This document shows, in pieces, positions 12,454 to 23,200 of a stretch of 64,000 bases of DNA (position 1 is its first letter; each line of letters opens with the position of its first letter). The notes beneath the pieces were generated by a model, which did not search any database, was not told where the DNA came from, and saw only the letters and a program-made list of their open reading frames with translations. The DNA is from Symsagittifera roscoffensis (taxonomy: Eukaryota > Xenacoelomorpha > Acoela > Convolutidae), in the NCBI RefSeq assembly GCF_963678635.1, contig NC_087070.1, forward strand, positions 52,738,750 to 52,802,749, read 5' to 3'. Both the position numbers and the translations under genes were made by a program.

Positions 12454-13272
12454 GTCGTAATTTTTAAGTGTTAACATCAAGTTTATTTTCAGTTGACATA
12501 AATTTTTTTAATCAAGTTTGAGTTATTTCTAGTTTTAAATAATTTTTCATAGATTACATGTTTTTAAATTTGATTTAAGTTAATTAGTTTTTAGCTTTGC
12601 TTAACTTTTTGAAAACAATTGTGATTAATTTGACAGAAACTGGATTAATTTGAGCTAAAATCTGATTTTGTTTCACTTGATTGAGATTCGTCTGAGCAAA
12701 CTTGGCTTAATTTTAGCAGAAATCAGTTTTTTCCACTAAAAGGAGGTTTAATTTGACATAAATTGGATGAAGTTTATAAGTTAGATCTTTTTTAGTAGCA
12801 AAAAATGAGCCTAAATTGACAATGATTTGGTTAATTTTAAGTTAATTTAGTTTTTATTTACGTTGTGTCAGCTTACTTTGTGAGTTTAATTTGAAAAATT
12901 TTGTACTACTTTTAGATGAAATGAGTTTTAGCTAACTTTATTGAGCCTATTTTTACTGAATTTGGATCAGTTTTAGAATAAATTTGATTTTGGTTACTTT
13001 GAATGAGCTTATTTTGTCTAAATTTGGTTTATTTTTTTCCTTTTTATGTTTCTTTCTAACATGGGATATAATTTCATCAAAATTGGGTTATTTTTCAATC
13101 AATTTACTTTTATTTAACTAAAAGGATTCGATTTTTATCAATTTCGAGTGAAATCTTAAGCACTATTCAAAACCTAAATTAGCTTTCATTCTCTTAGTTT
13201 GGCGTCCTATTATCATATGTAATAAATTTCAGTATAACTGGACTTTATCTATCTCAATTGGGCTTGTTTCGC
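12454..13272. repeat. Duplicated intron block B'
   Basis: Second copy of block B. It runs directly into the 61-bp array, whereas copy B is cut off at the junction with A'. The tandem duplication therefore joined the end of B to the start of A. Confidence 0.65.
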
Positions 13273-14100
13273 CCAATTTTGGGTAAATTATGGACAATTT
13301 GGAAGTTTTTTTACCTGTTTTATGTTCATTTTGACCAAGTTTTTGCCAAATTTTATTTACCCTCAATGTTTTTCTGCCTTTAGTGGTCCGAGTTTGATCA
13401 AAATTGAGTAAATTATAGTTAAATTAGAATTTTTCCCAAATTAACTTCAAGTTGGAAAATTTACGATAAATTGGATGTTTATTGTTCTTAATCATGCTTA
13501 TTTTGGATAAAACTGGGTAAATTTTAGGTTTTTATTCGGAGTTGAACTGCCTTAATTTGCCTTATTAAGACCGAAATTAGGAAAAAATAAGATCAATTAG
13601 AAGTTTATTTTTTTTATTTAGGCTTATTTTGACTAAAATTGAGCAAGTTTCATATGATTTGTGGGTTTATTTATCTTAATTGGCCTTGTTTGGACCGAAA
13701 GTGGATGAATTTCAGATTAATTGGGAGTTAACATATCTAATTGCTTTTTTTGGCCAAATTCAGGTGAATTTTGGATCAGTTGGGAGTTTACCTAATTTAA
13801 AGTGCTTTTTGTTGACCGAATTTGGTCGAGTTTCAAAATAATTGTGAGTATACGCATCGTACTAATTCTTATTTTGACTGAAGTTGGGTACATTTTAGAT
13901 TACTTAGGATTTTGTTTATCCTAAAAAGCTAATCTTCGACCTACATTGTGTGAATTGTTGGTTAGTCGGGAGATTACTTATCCTAATTGTCCTTTTTTGA
14001 CCAACTTTGAGCAAGTTATCTTTTTTCTGGAGAGTTTTATCTATCATAATCGGGCTTTTTAAAAAAATGGATGAATTTTAATTCAATTTTCACTAAATTA
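13260..14100. repeat. 61-63-bp degenerate tandem array
   Basis: A unit of the form 'ggcttattttgaccgaaattgggtaaat...attaattgggagtttattatcctaatt' (spaced here) repeats with starts near 13496, 13558, 13621, 13682, 13742, 13802, 13865, 13927, 13988 and 14051. Copies are strongly diverged, but the period is constant. Confidence 0.65.
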
Positions 14101-16248
14101 ACTTATAGTAGTCTGGTTATATGGTAAATTTAATTTAAATTTAGCTTAACTTCAAAGAACTTCACTCAATTAAGGTCGTCAAAAAAAGTTTGTCGGAAAA
14201 AAACACACTTGATAGCTTCTGCCCTATTGGGTGTAGATAATTCATTTCCAATTTTGGGCCCAAAATTCCTTTTTCAATGAAAAAATTAAGTTTAGAGTTA
14301 AATTAAGTTGTGCTACAGGATAAAACTCACAAATGTAAAAATCGATTAAAAGCACAACTGTACCAGGAAAAGTTGAGATTGAATTTCATTTTAGAACAGG
14401 TTTGATTATGCAAATCATAGGAGAAATCTTTTTTGTGAATCCTTTAGAGTAAACTTAGGTTGCACACAGGACCTCTTAACTCCGTTTTCAGAAGAAGTTT
14501 AAAGGTTTAATAAGTTTTTCGAGCCTTTTCTGAATATCTGATTAAATGATAAAAATGTAGATACTTCGGTTAACTTATTTTATAAAGCTATCTTGGTTAA
14601 AAGGATCGTTAGAATGTCAAAACCTTTTTTTATACTAGTTGGTTTGGTCGAGAACGTTTCCTTTTTTTGATTACATAGTATTTATACTTAAAAAAAGTTG
14701 AATTCTCATGAGATAAAGTTAGCAGAGAGCTGTCATAGACTGATGAGCAATAGAGAAAGTTTTGATACTATTAACCCTATCAGGAACTGTCTGTCAATAG
14801 GGTGATCAATTGAAATGCGGGGCCTAAATTACGGACCTATAACTTCTGTCTCTAACTTTTTGGAGTTGGAAATTGACTAACAGAAACTCACATCTTAGTT
14901 TTTTGCATTAGCTAAATTTGGTTTTTTTGTTTTTCAGACATTAATGTTTCAAGGGGTAGTTCTCCGCTTAATTGCCACCAGTTTTACTAAGATGAGGTCA
15001 ATTGATAGATCCTTCTGTTTCTTTTTGTAACAAACTTAAAGCATAAGTATCATACTAGATATTATCATAGGTCTGTTCCTATAGTTAAAATGATTTTCAT
15101 TTTGAGAGATAAATTAAAAGTATTGAATAAACAATTATAAATGAGTTATAAATGGAATAACAACGGTCTTTAGTACCAAAATAGGTTTAGGGTGTTTGGA
15201 TTAAGTTATATAAATTTAATTTAAAGGAAAACGTTAGACCCTTACCTCTGTCAGTTCTGAAACGTTATCTTTTTTCAAAATTTAATTTTTTAAACAGGAA
15301 AATTAGTGGTAAATAAAAAGGAAAATATATCAACGCGACTGAGTGAGTAGGGAAAACGAAAATTCTAAAGATTCAGGTTGATTTATTTCACTGGCTGAGA
15401 AAAATCCGCACCTGCAGTATAGACTTCAATCTTCTTTTTTCTCTTTTTTCATACTCTTAATGAAAATGACATTTGCAACTTTTTGATTTTTTTTAGCAGC
15501 AAAAAATAATATTTCAAAAGATCAAGGCAATTTATCAGGTTTGCACCTGCGTTAACTAAATACAAATTTGAAGTCCTCTGTTAGAATTGCAAGTAGACCG
15601 GGGTTTTGTTGCCGCGCTGTCTGTTTTTCAAGGTATGACAGTAAACCAGTCAGTCTAACTGGCGACATACTTGTTTTCAATATCCAAGCTAAAAGCAACA
15701 GAAAAATTTGAGTCCGATCTTGAAAGAATTGTTTAAAATTAAGGTATTTAGAAAGTTAGAAAACTAATTTAAACCTTAAGTTAGTGTCTTTTTTGCAATA
15801 CTACAAAATTAGCTTTACTCGTAGTTTCTTTTCAGGCCGAAGATCAGCACGAAAAAACAATTGTTATAATTTTGTTTCCAATTTCTTCTATTATTTTTAT
15901 GGCCGAGATTGAAATGAAATGTCGTGTTTGTTGTTGCTTAAACCCTCATGAAAATAGAACTGAAACGAGTTGCTAAAATTTGAATGGAAATTGAATTAGA
16001 ATTAGGTGAAATTTTTTAATCTACATTCTTGTATCAAAGCAAATCGATTTTAAATCGATTCAAACCGTTTTTTTTTCGTGTATAAATCGATTTCAATCGT
16101 CAACATTTCTTGTCAGCACGGGCAAAGACTCTTAAAAGTTTGAGAGATACTCCTTTGCATCTACTTTTCTTGGGCTTTTACGCATAAAAATTGTTTTCAA
16201 TTGAAGTAAGGCAATTTAAACCACTATTTGCTCTTTATTATTCTGCAG

Positions 16249-16355
16249 GATCTACCCTTACATTACTGCAAATGCGACTCTGGACGAGACGGACGTTCTG
16301 ATGAGTTTCGACAGTGAGACGACTCGGGAAAGGCGACAAGTCACGTGCTACACCA
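16249..16355 (+). CDS. FN3 gene exon c (end of FN3 module 2)
   Basis: Small 107-nt exon: ttctgcag|G ATC TAC ... ACC A|gtaagaat. Encodes IYPYITANATLDE and ends QVTCYT, the Cys-x-Thr module end shared with other modules. Entry phase 2, exit phase 1. One NAT glycosylation site. Confidence 0.85.
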
Positions 16356-16873
16356 GTAAGAATTAAATCAGTTACATACACCAAGTATTTTCCACATCTT
16401 TATATATTTATACTCATGCGTGCCTATGATTTAGTCGGAGGCGCCTTTTCGAGACGACTGACAAATTTTCAGTCGATCAAACTTTTGAAGTCTGAATTGC
16501 TCTGAAACGCCAGAGTCTATAATAATTTAGCAATACTTTGATAGTATACAGTCACGGGGGGAGTGGTAGTTAAAGATACTTTGAAAAAACATTTCGACTC
16601 AAGAAAAATCGGTCACTTTAAAACTTGTTGAAATTAACATTTCGCTTGTGGTTTTGACCGCTCTTTTTATCTAAAAAAGTTTACCCAATGTGAAAAAACT
16701 TGATCAAGATGTGTTTTTTTCCACTGTGATATCTTAAAAATGAAATCCCACATAATTAAAATATATGTGCTTCGATAACACTTGAAAAGTTACGGAAAAA
16801 AGCCGGAAAAAACTACATAGGCAAAATGACAAGTTTTTCTTCCACTGCATTTGAATTTGCCACGACAATCAGC

Positions 16874-17175
16874 AGGGGCGGATCTAGGATTTTCTCGAGG
16901 GGGGGGGCTATTTTCAACAATTTTTCGAAAAACTTGACGACCTTTTTATTTCTTTAAGTCGACCAAATTGATTTTCCGAGCTTTTCTATAGCACTAAAAA
17001 AGACTCTGTTTTAGCCAAATTTTTGAAAAAAAAACCAGGTCAAAAAGCCGTTTTTGGGCACTTTTTGGAAAGTTTTGACGAAAAAAACCGCGTTTTTTTT
17101 GGCGCGCGCTCCCCTCAAAAATAGTATATATTGATGCCTTTAGAAAAAATTTAGTGTCGGTTGGCCAAAAATACA
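16874..17175. repeat. Dispersed G-run repeat, copy 1
   Basis: Begins 'ggggcggatctaggattttc' then a run of nine G, followed by the AT-rich body with 'gaccaaattgattttc' and 'caaatttttgaaaaa'. Similar copies lie at 27650-27860, 36300-36480 (with its duplicate 40070-40255) and 40585-41005. Probably a short non-autonomous element. No coding capacity. Confidence 0.6.
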
Positions 17176-17379
17176 TTTCTCAAAAATTACCAAAGGGGTC
17201 AAACTTTTTTTCACACTATGTTATCTGAAACGACTCTTTTTGTGAAACGAATAGATTTATTCTCTCATGAATAACTGGTACCCGAACCTTCTTGTTGTTT
17301 TGATTGTTTTTTATTGATCGGTCGTTCGATGTTTCTAAGCTGTATCGGTATAATCATGACCTGTGTGAACTGATTGAAC

Positions 17380-17440
17380 GACCGGCTGATTGATTGGCTG
17401 ATTGGTTGATTGATTGGCTGATTGGTTGGTTGATTGATTG
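17380..17440. repeat. TTGATTGG microsatellite at a 3' splice site
   Basis: About 60 bp of ttgattgg/ctgattgg words sit in the place of the polypyrimidine tract of the following exon. Confidence 0.8.
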
Positions 17441-17443
17441 CAG

Positions 17444-17555
17444 GGCCCTCTCCGATCACGATCCAGAGTATAGTGCCGGGGGAGAGTGACCCGACGACTG
17501 AGATCCGAGTGGATTACTCCCAGCCAGACAGCGGACTCACATACACCGCCACGCT
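17444..17555 (+). CDS. FN3 gene exon d (first half of FN3 module 3)
   Basis: Encodes PSPITIQSIVPGES ... IRVDYSQPDSGLTYTATL, an FN3 start. It enters in phase 1 (A+GG) and leaves in phase 2 (CT|gtaagt). The acceptor is preceded by the ttgattgg microsatellite. Confidence 0.85.
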
Positions 17556-17873
17556 GTAAGTCCAACTGAGACCTTAAAAACTATACAAGTTCTTTCAAAG
17601 TCGCGAAGCGGGTTTCTCAATCTCCAAACTTGCAATAAAAAATTTGCCTGGAAAATATTGTTATTTTTTTCTACTTTTCTATGCATGTTTCTCTGGTTGG
17701 GTCTTTTTGCGCTTCTTGTACAGAAACCGGTTACTCTAGTTATGTTTTTGTCGGTAAATATATGTTCAGCTACATACAGCATTGCATGAAGTTTTCTTAC
17801 CACTCTTTTCGCTATATCCAAAGTTGCGTTTTGAACTAAAGGATGCATGAATGACTATGTTTTACCGTTAAAG
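17556..17873 (+). other. Intron (318 nt)
   Basis: gtaagt ... cgttaaag. AT-rich, with no other feature seen. The acceptor (taaag) is weak, but the phase requires it. Confidence 0.75.
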
Positions 17874-18124
17874 CGTGACTGAATTGTCCGAGTCTCCCTT
17901 TCCTGACACGACAATCGAGAAGAACGAGACTCTGGACTTCGTCACCATCGACAGTCTGGTGCCTGGACAGGCGTACAATGTGACCATGCGCTCTTTCTGG
18001 CAGCCGCCAGACACCAGCCTCACAATCTACAGTCTCCCCGCCCCCTACCAATACACACCTGATTACGTCACTCTAACTGGAAATGGACAGACTGATCAGT
18101 ATGACCCGATGTATGGATGTACAG
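17874..18124 (+). CDS. FN3 gene exon e (second half of FN3 module 3)
   Basis: Encodes VTELSESPFP ... LDFVTIDSLVPGQAYNVTM (classic FN3 L-x-P-G-x-x-Y-x-V) and ends MYGCT|gtag in phase 1. An NET and an NVT glycosylation site are visible. The next exon is 10 kb away, beyond the BEL element. Confidence 0.88.
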
Positions 18125-18297
18125 GTAGAAAATCTCGCAATTCACTACAGTTTAATGCCCCACTAATATGCAAAGAAAACGAGTAATAATGTAATTGTAT
18201 AAAAAAAGCTCTCCAATTATGAGTTTTTTACTCAATTTTAGTTTGTTTTTGACACAGTAAAATTTAAATTATCTGCCGCCAGTGGTTAGGTCATACA

Positions 18298-18735
18298 TGT
18301 AAATGCATACAGGGACAGTAGCCAAGCGTATACATGGTGCGTCCCGGCGGGTTCGGAGCCGGTTCGAATCCCGACTAGGTCATTTCCTTTCTAGAACTCG
18401 AATGTGCACCGAACCTGATGGGATGCCCCGTAACCAGGTTCGGTCCCCCCAAAACCGATTTTAACCATCTTTTCGCTCTAATTTGGTTCAGCCTTGATTA
18501 AGGCTGACCTTTAAAAAGAGCAATTTGTCTCAAGGACAAATACTGGCCATTTTTGCAGCTTGCTTTGATTTATGCAGTTTTTGTGGCCGATGTTACCGAT
18601 GATAAAGTTTGTTAAAATTATCGTTATATTTTCAAATTTCCGTTATATTTCCGGAGTTATTTTGCCGAGAAAATACTCATTAATTAAATTGTTTAAAAAC
18701 CGTTTTTTATATAATCTTGGAGATTGACGCGCACA
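18298..18735 (+). repeat. 5' LTR of the BEL/Pao element
   Basis: 438 bp, tgtaaatgcatacaggg ... gattgacgcgcaca. Carries A-box-like (18319-18328) and B-box-like (18361-18371) sequences of a tRNA promoter near its start. No AATAAA was noted. Confidence 0.92.
18319..18371 (+). promoter_or_regulatory. tRNA-like A and B boxes within the LTR
   Basis: TAGCCAAGCG fits the A-box pattern TRGCNNARNG, and GGTTCGAATCC is a perfect B box (GGTTCGANTCC). Their starts are 42 nt apart, as in a tRNA gene. The flanking acceptor-stem positions pair only partly, so this is not a functional tRNA. It may be a captured tRNA/SINE head. The same block is in the 3' LTR (26994-27046). Confidence 0.55.
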
Positions 18736-18757
18736 TTTTGGCGCCCCACAAGGGACA
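18736..18757 (+). other. Putative primer-binding site
   Basis: TTTTGGCGCCCCACAAGG follows the 5' LTR directly. TGGCGCCC-type sequences at this place are usual tRNA primer sites in LTR elements. Which tRNA would pair was not determined. Confidence 0.5.
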
Positions 18758-18863
18758 CGACAGTTTCGCCGACACCAGTGCAAATAGAGTTTGAAGTTGT
18801 TCAGTTGGCAGAAGAGTCGGCAAAAAATTGTCTCGATTTGTACGAAAATATCAGCTAACAGAG

Positions 18864-19125
18864 GGCCGAAAGTGGGCGTTTGGCCGAAAGTGGGCGTTTT
18901 GCCGAAAGTGGGCGTTCGGCCTAAAATATCAGACTCAGATACCAGTTGGCCGAAAGTGGGCCTTTGGCCGAAAATATCAGAAAGCAGTTTGGCCGAAAGT
19001 GGGCGTTTGGCCTAAAATATCAGATACCAGTTGGCCGAAAGTAGGCGTTTGGCCGAAAGTATCAGATAGCAGTTGGCCGAAAGTGGGCATTTGGCCGAAA
19101 GTGCACGTTTGGCCGAAAGTAAGCA
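18864..19125 (+). repeat. GGCCGAAAGTGGGCG tandem repeat in the BEL leader
   Basis: About 13 copies of an 18-20-bp word (ttggccgaaagtgggcgt and variants with ggccgaaaatatcag), partly grouped in a 41-42-bp higher-order unit. It leaves several frames open, but those ORFs are low-complexity and start internally, so they are not called as genes. Confidence 0.85.
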
Positions 19126-19644
19126 TAGCGTACCCAGTTGACCGACAGACGACATAGCAGACGGACGAAAAAGCAGACTGACTAGTGGAAGAGAGCCCTG
19201 TTCAGGTGTCCTGATTGTTGACTTTTGGTCAAAGTGGAGCTGTAATTTTCTCGACACCCGAAGTTTTTGGTTTTTCCCGGTGACGCCAATCTCCAAAACC
19301 GTCAAAAACTGTAAGACTAGTCTAATCTTTACAAACCATTCTTTGCAATAAAATTACGTACGATGTGTTATTGTGTATCCCAACTCAAAGCAAGCTACAA
19401 GTGGTAATTTTTTCTCGATACCAAAAATTTTTGGATATTTGTGAACAGAATATTAATCCGTGAAATCGGATCAAAGACAAGGGGTACTAGACTAGTTTTT
19501 TGGATTGGTTTACGACTCGAACCTGCTGACCAAAATTTTCCGAAAAATTTGTGGGAAAAAAGTAAAAATTTCCAAAAAAAAAAATCGTCGAAACGTCCCC
19601 ATAATTCTGCGAAACTGTGCTGTAACATGACACCAACCTTATGG

Positions 19645-20160
19645 TAAGTGGTCTGGTAGCGAAATATCAGGCAAATTAAGTTGAGTTTTTTCATCCTCAG
19701 GTTTTTTCCGCGTGTGTTGTTGGAACTTAACCGATTTGCCTGATTCTCCAACCCCATTGGTAAACTTAAGGTTTACAACGACTTGATACCTGTTTGCATC
19801 CGTTCGCTTTTCAAAACATTCGTTTCGCAACGACTGACTAAGTGGTCCGGGACGGTAAAATTAAGCAAGTTAAGTTGTTGTCTTTCATCCTCAGGTTTGC
19901 TCCGCGTGTGTTGTTGGTTTTCAACCGACTTGCTTAATTCCCAAACCTCTTGGTAATTCGTCGAGCTACTAGCCGATTAGTAGTGACGCACCGCCGTACG
20001 ACCGTTCAACAAATTTCGTACGCCGTAACATCATCCTAAGTGGTCAGGGAGGTGATATTAAGTAAGTTAAGTTGGTTTTATTCATCCTCAGGTTTACTCC
20101 GTGTGTGTTGTTTGATATCAACCGACTTACTTAATCCCCAGCCTCATTGGTAACTTTACT
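19645..20160 (+). repeat. Three ~195-bp direct repeats with conserved hairpins
   Basis: Units start at 19645, 19839 and 20037 with taagtggtc. Each has a pair of complementary 11-nt arms around a conserved loop with catcctcaggttt..tccg.gtgtgttg: 19666-19676 with 19734-19744; 19860-19870 with 19928-19938; 20057-20067 with 20125-20135. The arm sequences differ between units but remain complementary within each. Confidence 0.8.
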
Positions 20161-20241
20161 CACCAAAAACCGTTCCGAATCGCCCCGCAAACGCCCGATA
20201 ACCGTTAAGTATAGTTTGAGTTAAGTATAGACCCTAGAGCC

Positions 20242-23200
20242 ATGGATGAGAACTTTCAGAAGAGGGTTCAAAGGTTATTTGCGAAGCGAACCAAGCTTGA
20301 AAATGAACTGTACAAGTGCCATGAAATTATAATTGAGAACATTGAAAGTCAGAGTCGCTCATCAAAGATTGACACTCAGATTCAGAATTGCAAGAGCCTG
20401 ATAGAGACTGCAGTTGAAATAAATGAGGAATTGATTAAGTTAGCTTCTAAAAGTGTTGATCCTGATAAATTGATACCAGCGCAGGATATGTGGCTTCATA
20501 CGGTTACATCAAGAAACGATACAGTTTTACAGAAGGCTGCATCATATAAAACTGGCTTAAACGTTGAACCTGAGGAAACAGAGCTTGACAATGTTTCAGA
20601 ATCGTTAAGTACGATCGTAACAACACAACCACAAGATTCACATGAAGCAGATGCGCGCTCTAAGGTGTCGCGGTACAGTAGTCGACATCATAAATCAGGT
20701 TCGCATAAATCCAGTCGCTATACCGTCGCGCAGTCAAAAACATCAACTGAGAAGAGGCGAGATTTGGTGGTTTTGAAGAAGCAGCAGGAGGAACTTGAGA
20801 GACAAGCAAAGGTGTCATTGAAGTTGAAAGCGCAGCAAAATAAAATAAAAGAACAGCAAGGTAATTTAGAGTTGGAAGAACTAGCTGAGGTACACCGCAA
20901 GAAACTGGCTGAAATTGAGTTAAAGGAATTCGAGTTGGAAGAAGAGCTTTCTGCAGCAAGTGAGAAGATAGGAAATGCTAGCGTAACACATGTTGACCCA
21001 CAACGTACTGAACAATGGGTAGAAAACGTTGTCACTGAGCAAGAGCAGGCCGAAGTTGTTGCAAGCTCAGAGCAAAGTCATCCAGTAGTCGAGAGTTCCA
21101 CTTTGATTGCTACTGATGTTTTGCAAGGGGTTGGTGCCGTCGTCTGCGGGGGTGCCGTCGTCAACGCTGGTCAAACCACATACAGTGAACCGGGAGGCCA
21201 CAATAGGAATCGAATTCAGGCTCAGAGATCAAGTTGCGTCCAATCGCGTCTGTCATTGCACTCAATCGAGAACCCATCTAGTTTACCACAGTTCATTGCC
21301 TCCAGCTCAAACTTTGTTACTCCACACTTAGCTTCAACACCTCATGCTGAAGTTTCGCAAAATCACAATCTGATACCACAAGCAAGTGGTAGCATTCCCG
21401 CTTCAATGCCCTTTGGTAATCCCACCATTAATGTGGCACCGCCTTCTGTGTCGACCGTTACTAATCCAGTTTCGCTTCCGGCGGGTCAACCTTTTGTTCC
21501 TCCATTAACCGTTCCGATTCCCATTTCGCTTCCGATTATTCAACCATTTGTCCCGTCAACCGTTCCTATTCCCTCTTTGCTTCCGGTCAGTCAGCCACAT
21601 TCCGGCCCCGTTTCAACTGGATATCAGGCGCCTGCAGCGCCATCCCATCAACCTATAAATGTTCCAAACAACCCAACAAGTTTCTCAAGTGAACACTATA
21701 ACCCGTATAGCAGTTTGTGGAGACCTGCCGCGACTGCGCAAACGATGCCAGTTCCTCAATACTGCGCACCGCCCTCAAACGTTTTCTCAGTGACAACTCC
21801 TGTTGTTCCACCAAACACCGTAGTTCCTTATACAAGTTTTGGGACTGTTTATTACACCCAGCCGCAAACTCATCCAGTTGTTGAAACAGCGCATCAAGGT
21901 TATCCACCTACATATCCTGCGCCCACTACGGGCCCGTCTTACGTGCCTAATAGCGACGAACAACCCATCTCGGCGAGAGAGTTAGCAGACATCATTCTGC
22001 ATAGCCGCAAAGACCGTCTACCGGAGTTGAAATTGGAAGTGTTTGATGGAGAACCACTTAACTGGTATGAATGGTTCGGGCAGTTCCAAGCAACAGTTGA
22101 TTCGGCTATGCTAACTGATGATGAAAAACTCAAATATCTGAAAACACACGTTAAAGACAAAGCCAAGAGTGCAATTGCGGAATACGGCTACAGTGGAGTG
22201 TTGTATAAGGATGCTCTAGCAACTCTCCAGAGAAAGTTTGGGCAACCTCATGTTGTAGTTGGTGCACATTTGGATAAGATGAAGAATTTTCCCGCATTGA
22301 AGATGCACAACTCTGTCCATGTTATAAGTTTTTCTGCGGTGATTTCTGGGCTCGTAGCTGTTTTTAGGTCTTTGTCGTTCAATGACGACTTGAAAAGTGT
22401 GAACCTATTAAATCAAGCCGTCAGTAAGCTTCCTCCAAATCTAAAAGAAGCATGGTCCATGCATACTGTTAGACAACATTGGCAGCGATTAACATTGCTA
22501 GACTTCAACGATTGGCTTAAGAATAAGGCAGAAGGCCATGAGCGATTGAAATCTTTAGTCAAAGTCGAGCAGCCAGTTAAACAAAAAGTAGTTACAAAAG
22601 TGCTTGCAGGTAACACTAAGGTAAGTTCTAAGGATGAGAAAAGTAGAGAAAAGACAAGGTTTCCTCCATGCTCGCTATGCAAAGGGCAGCATGCACTCTG
22701 GAACTGTTCCGTGTTCAAAGAGAAAAACGCAACACAAAGGGCTAAATATGTAGCAGAACAAAAGCTCTGTTTTTCTTGTTTACAAGGCAACCATACCTTC
22801 CGAAAGTGCCAAAAGGCAAGAAAATGCCCAAAACAGGACTGTGAGAGCACTCACAATGTGCTTCTTCATGGAGCCGAGAAAGTTTTCCCGCCCAAAGAGG
22901 CCGACCGATCACCATCGACTCAAACTAATACAAACACTACTTCTGCAAACAACGCAGCTTGCGTTAAACCTTGTGAGGGAACTGCAAAAGGTATTCTTCC
23001 CGTTGCGTTGGTAGATGTGTCCTCTGGTTCGGAAAATTCGAATGCACTAGCACTTTGTGACACCGGTTCCACTCATTCTTGGGTTTCCGCGGCACTCGTT
23101 GAACGTCTGAAATTAGTTGGCACGCCCGTAAATGTTACGACCGATGGTTTTAACTCAGCCAAGGTATCTAAAACTCAACGAGTTCACTTGAAAGTTTCCG

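Larger units (their letters stand above)
6421..16248 (+). other. Large intron (9.8 kb) filled with repeats
   Basis: Contains a degenerate repeat of about 165 bp (7.0-7.56 kb), a tandemly duplicated block A-B-A'-B' (7487-13272) and a 61-bp degenerate array (about 13.26-14.1 kb). 14.1-16.25 kb is AT-rich with no recognised feature. No exon fitting the FN3 reading phase was needed, because 6420 and 16249 join in phase. Confidence 0.75.
16356..17443 (+). other. Intron (1.09 kb) with a dispersed repeat
   Basis: Holds one copy of the G-run repeat family (16874-17175) and ends in a microsatellite of ttgattgg words (about 17380-17440) directly against the splice acceptor. Confidence 0.75.

Noticed and set aside
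17265-17565. Minus-strand ORFs rich in NQP/INQPT
   Set aside because: They translate the ttgattgg microsatellite and overlap a genuine FN3 exon on the other strand.
18310-18385. A functional tRNA gene in the LTR
   Set aside because: The A and B boxes are good, but acceptor-stem and T-stem positions pair only partly, and the sequence is part of the repeated LTR.
18791-19157. Two plus-strand ORFs in the BEL leader (74 and 109 aa)
   Set aside because: They are translations of the GGCCGAAAGTGGGCG tandem repeat (WPKVG/GRKWAF words) with no independent coding signal.
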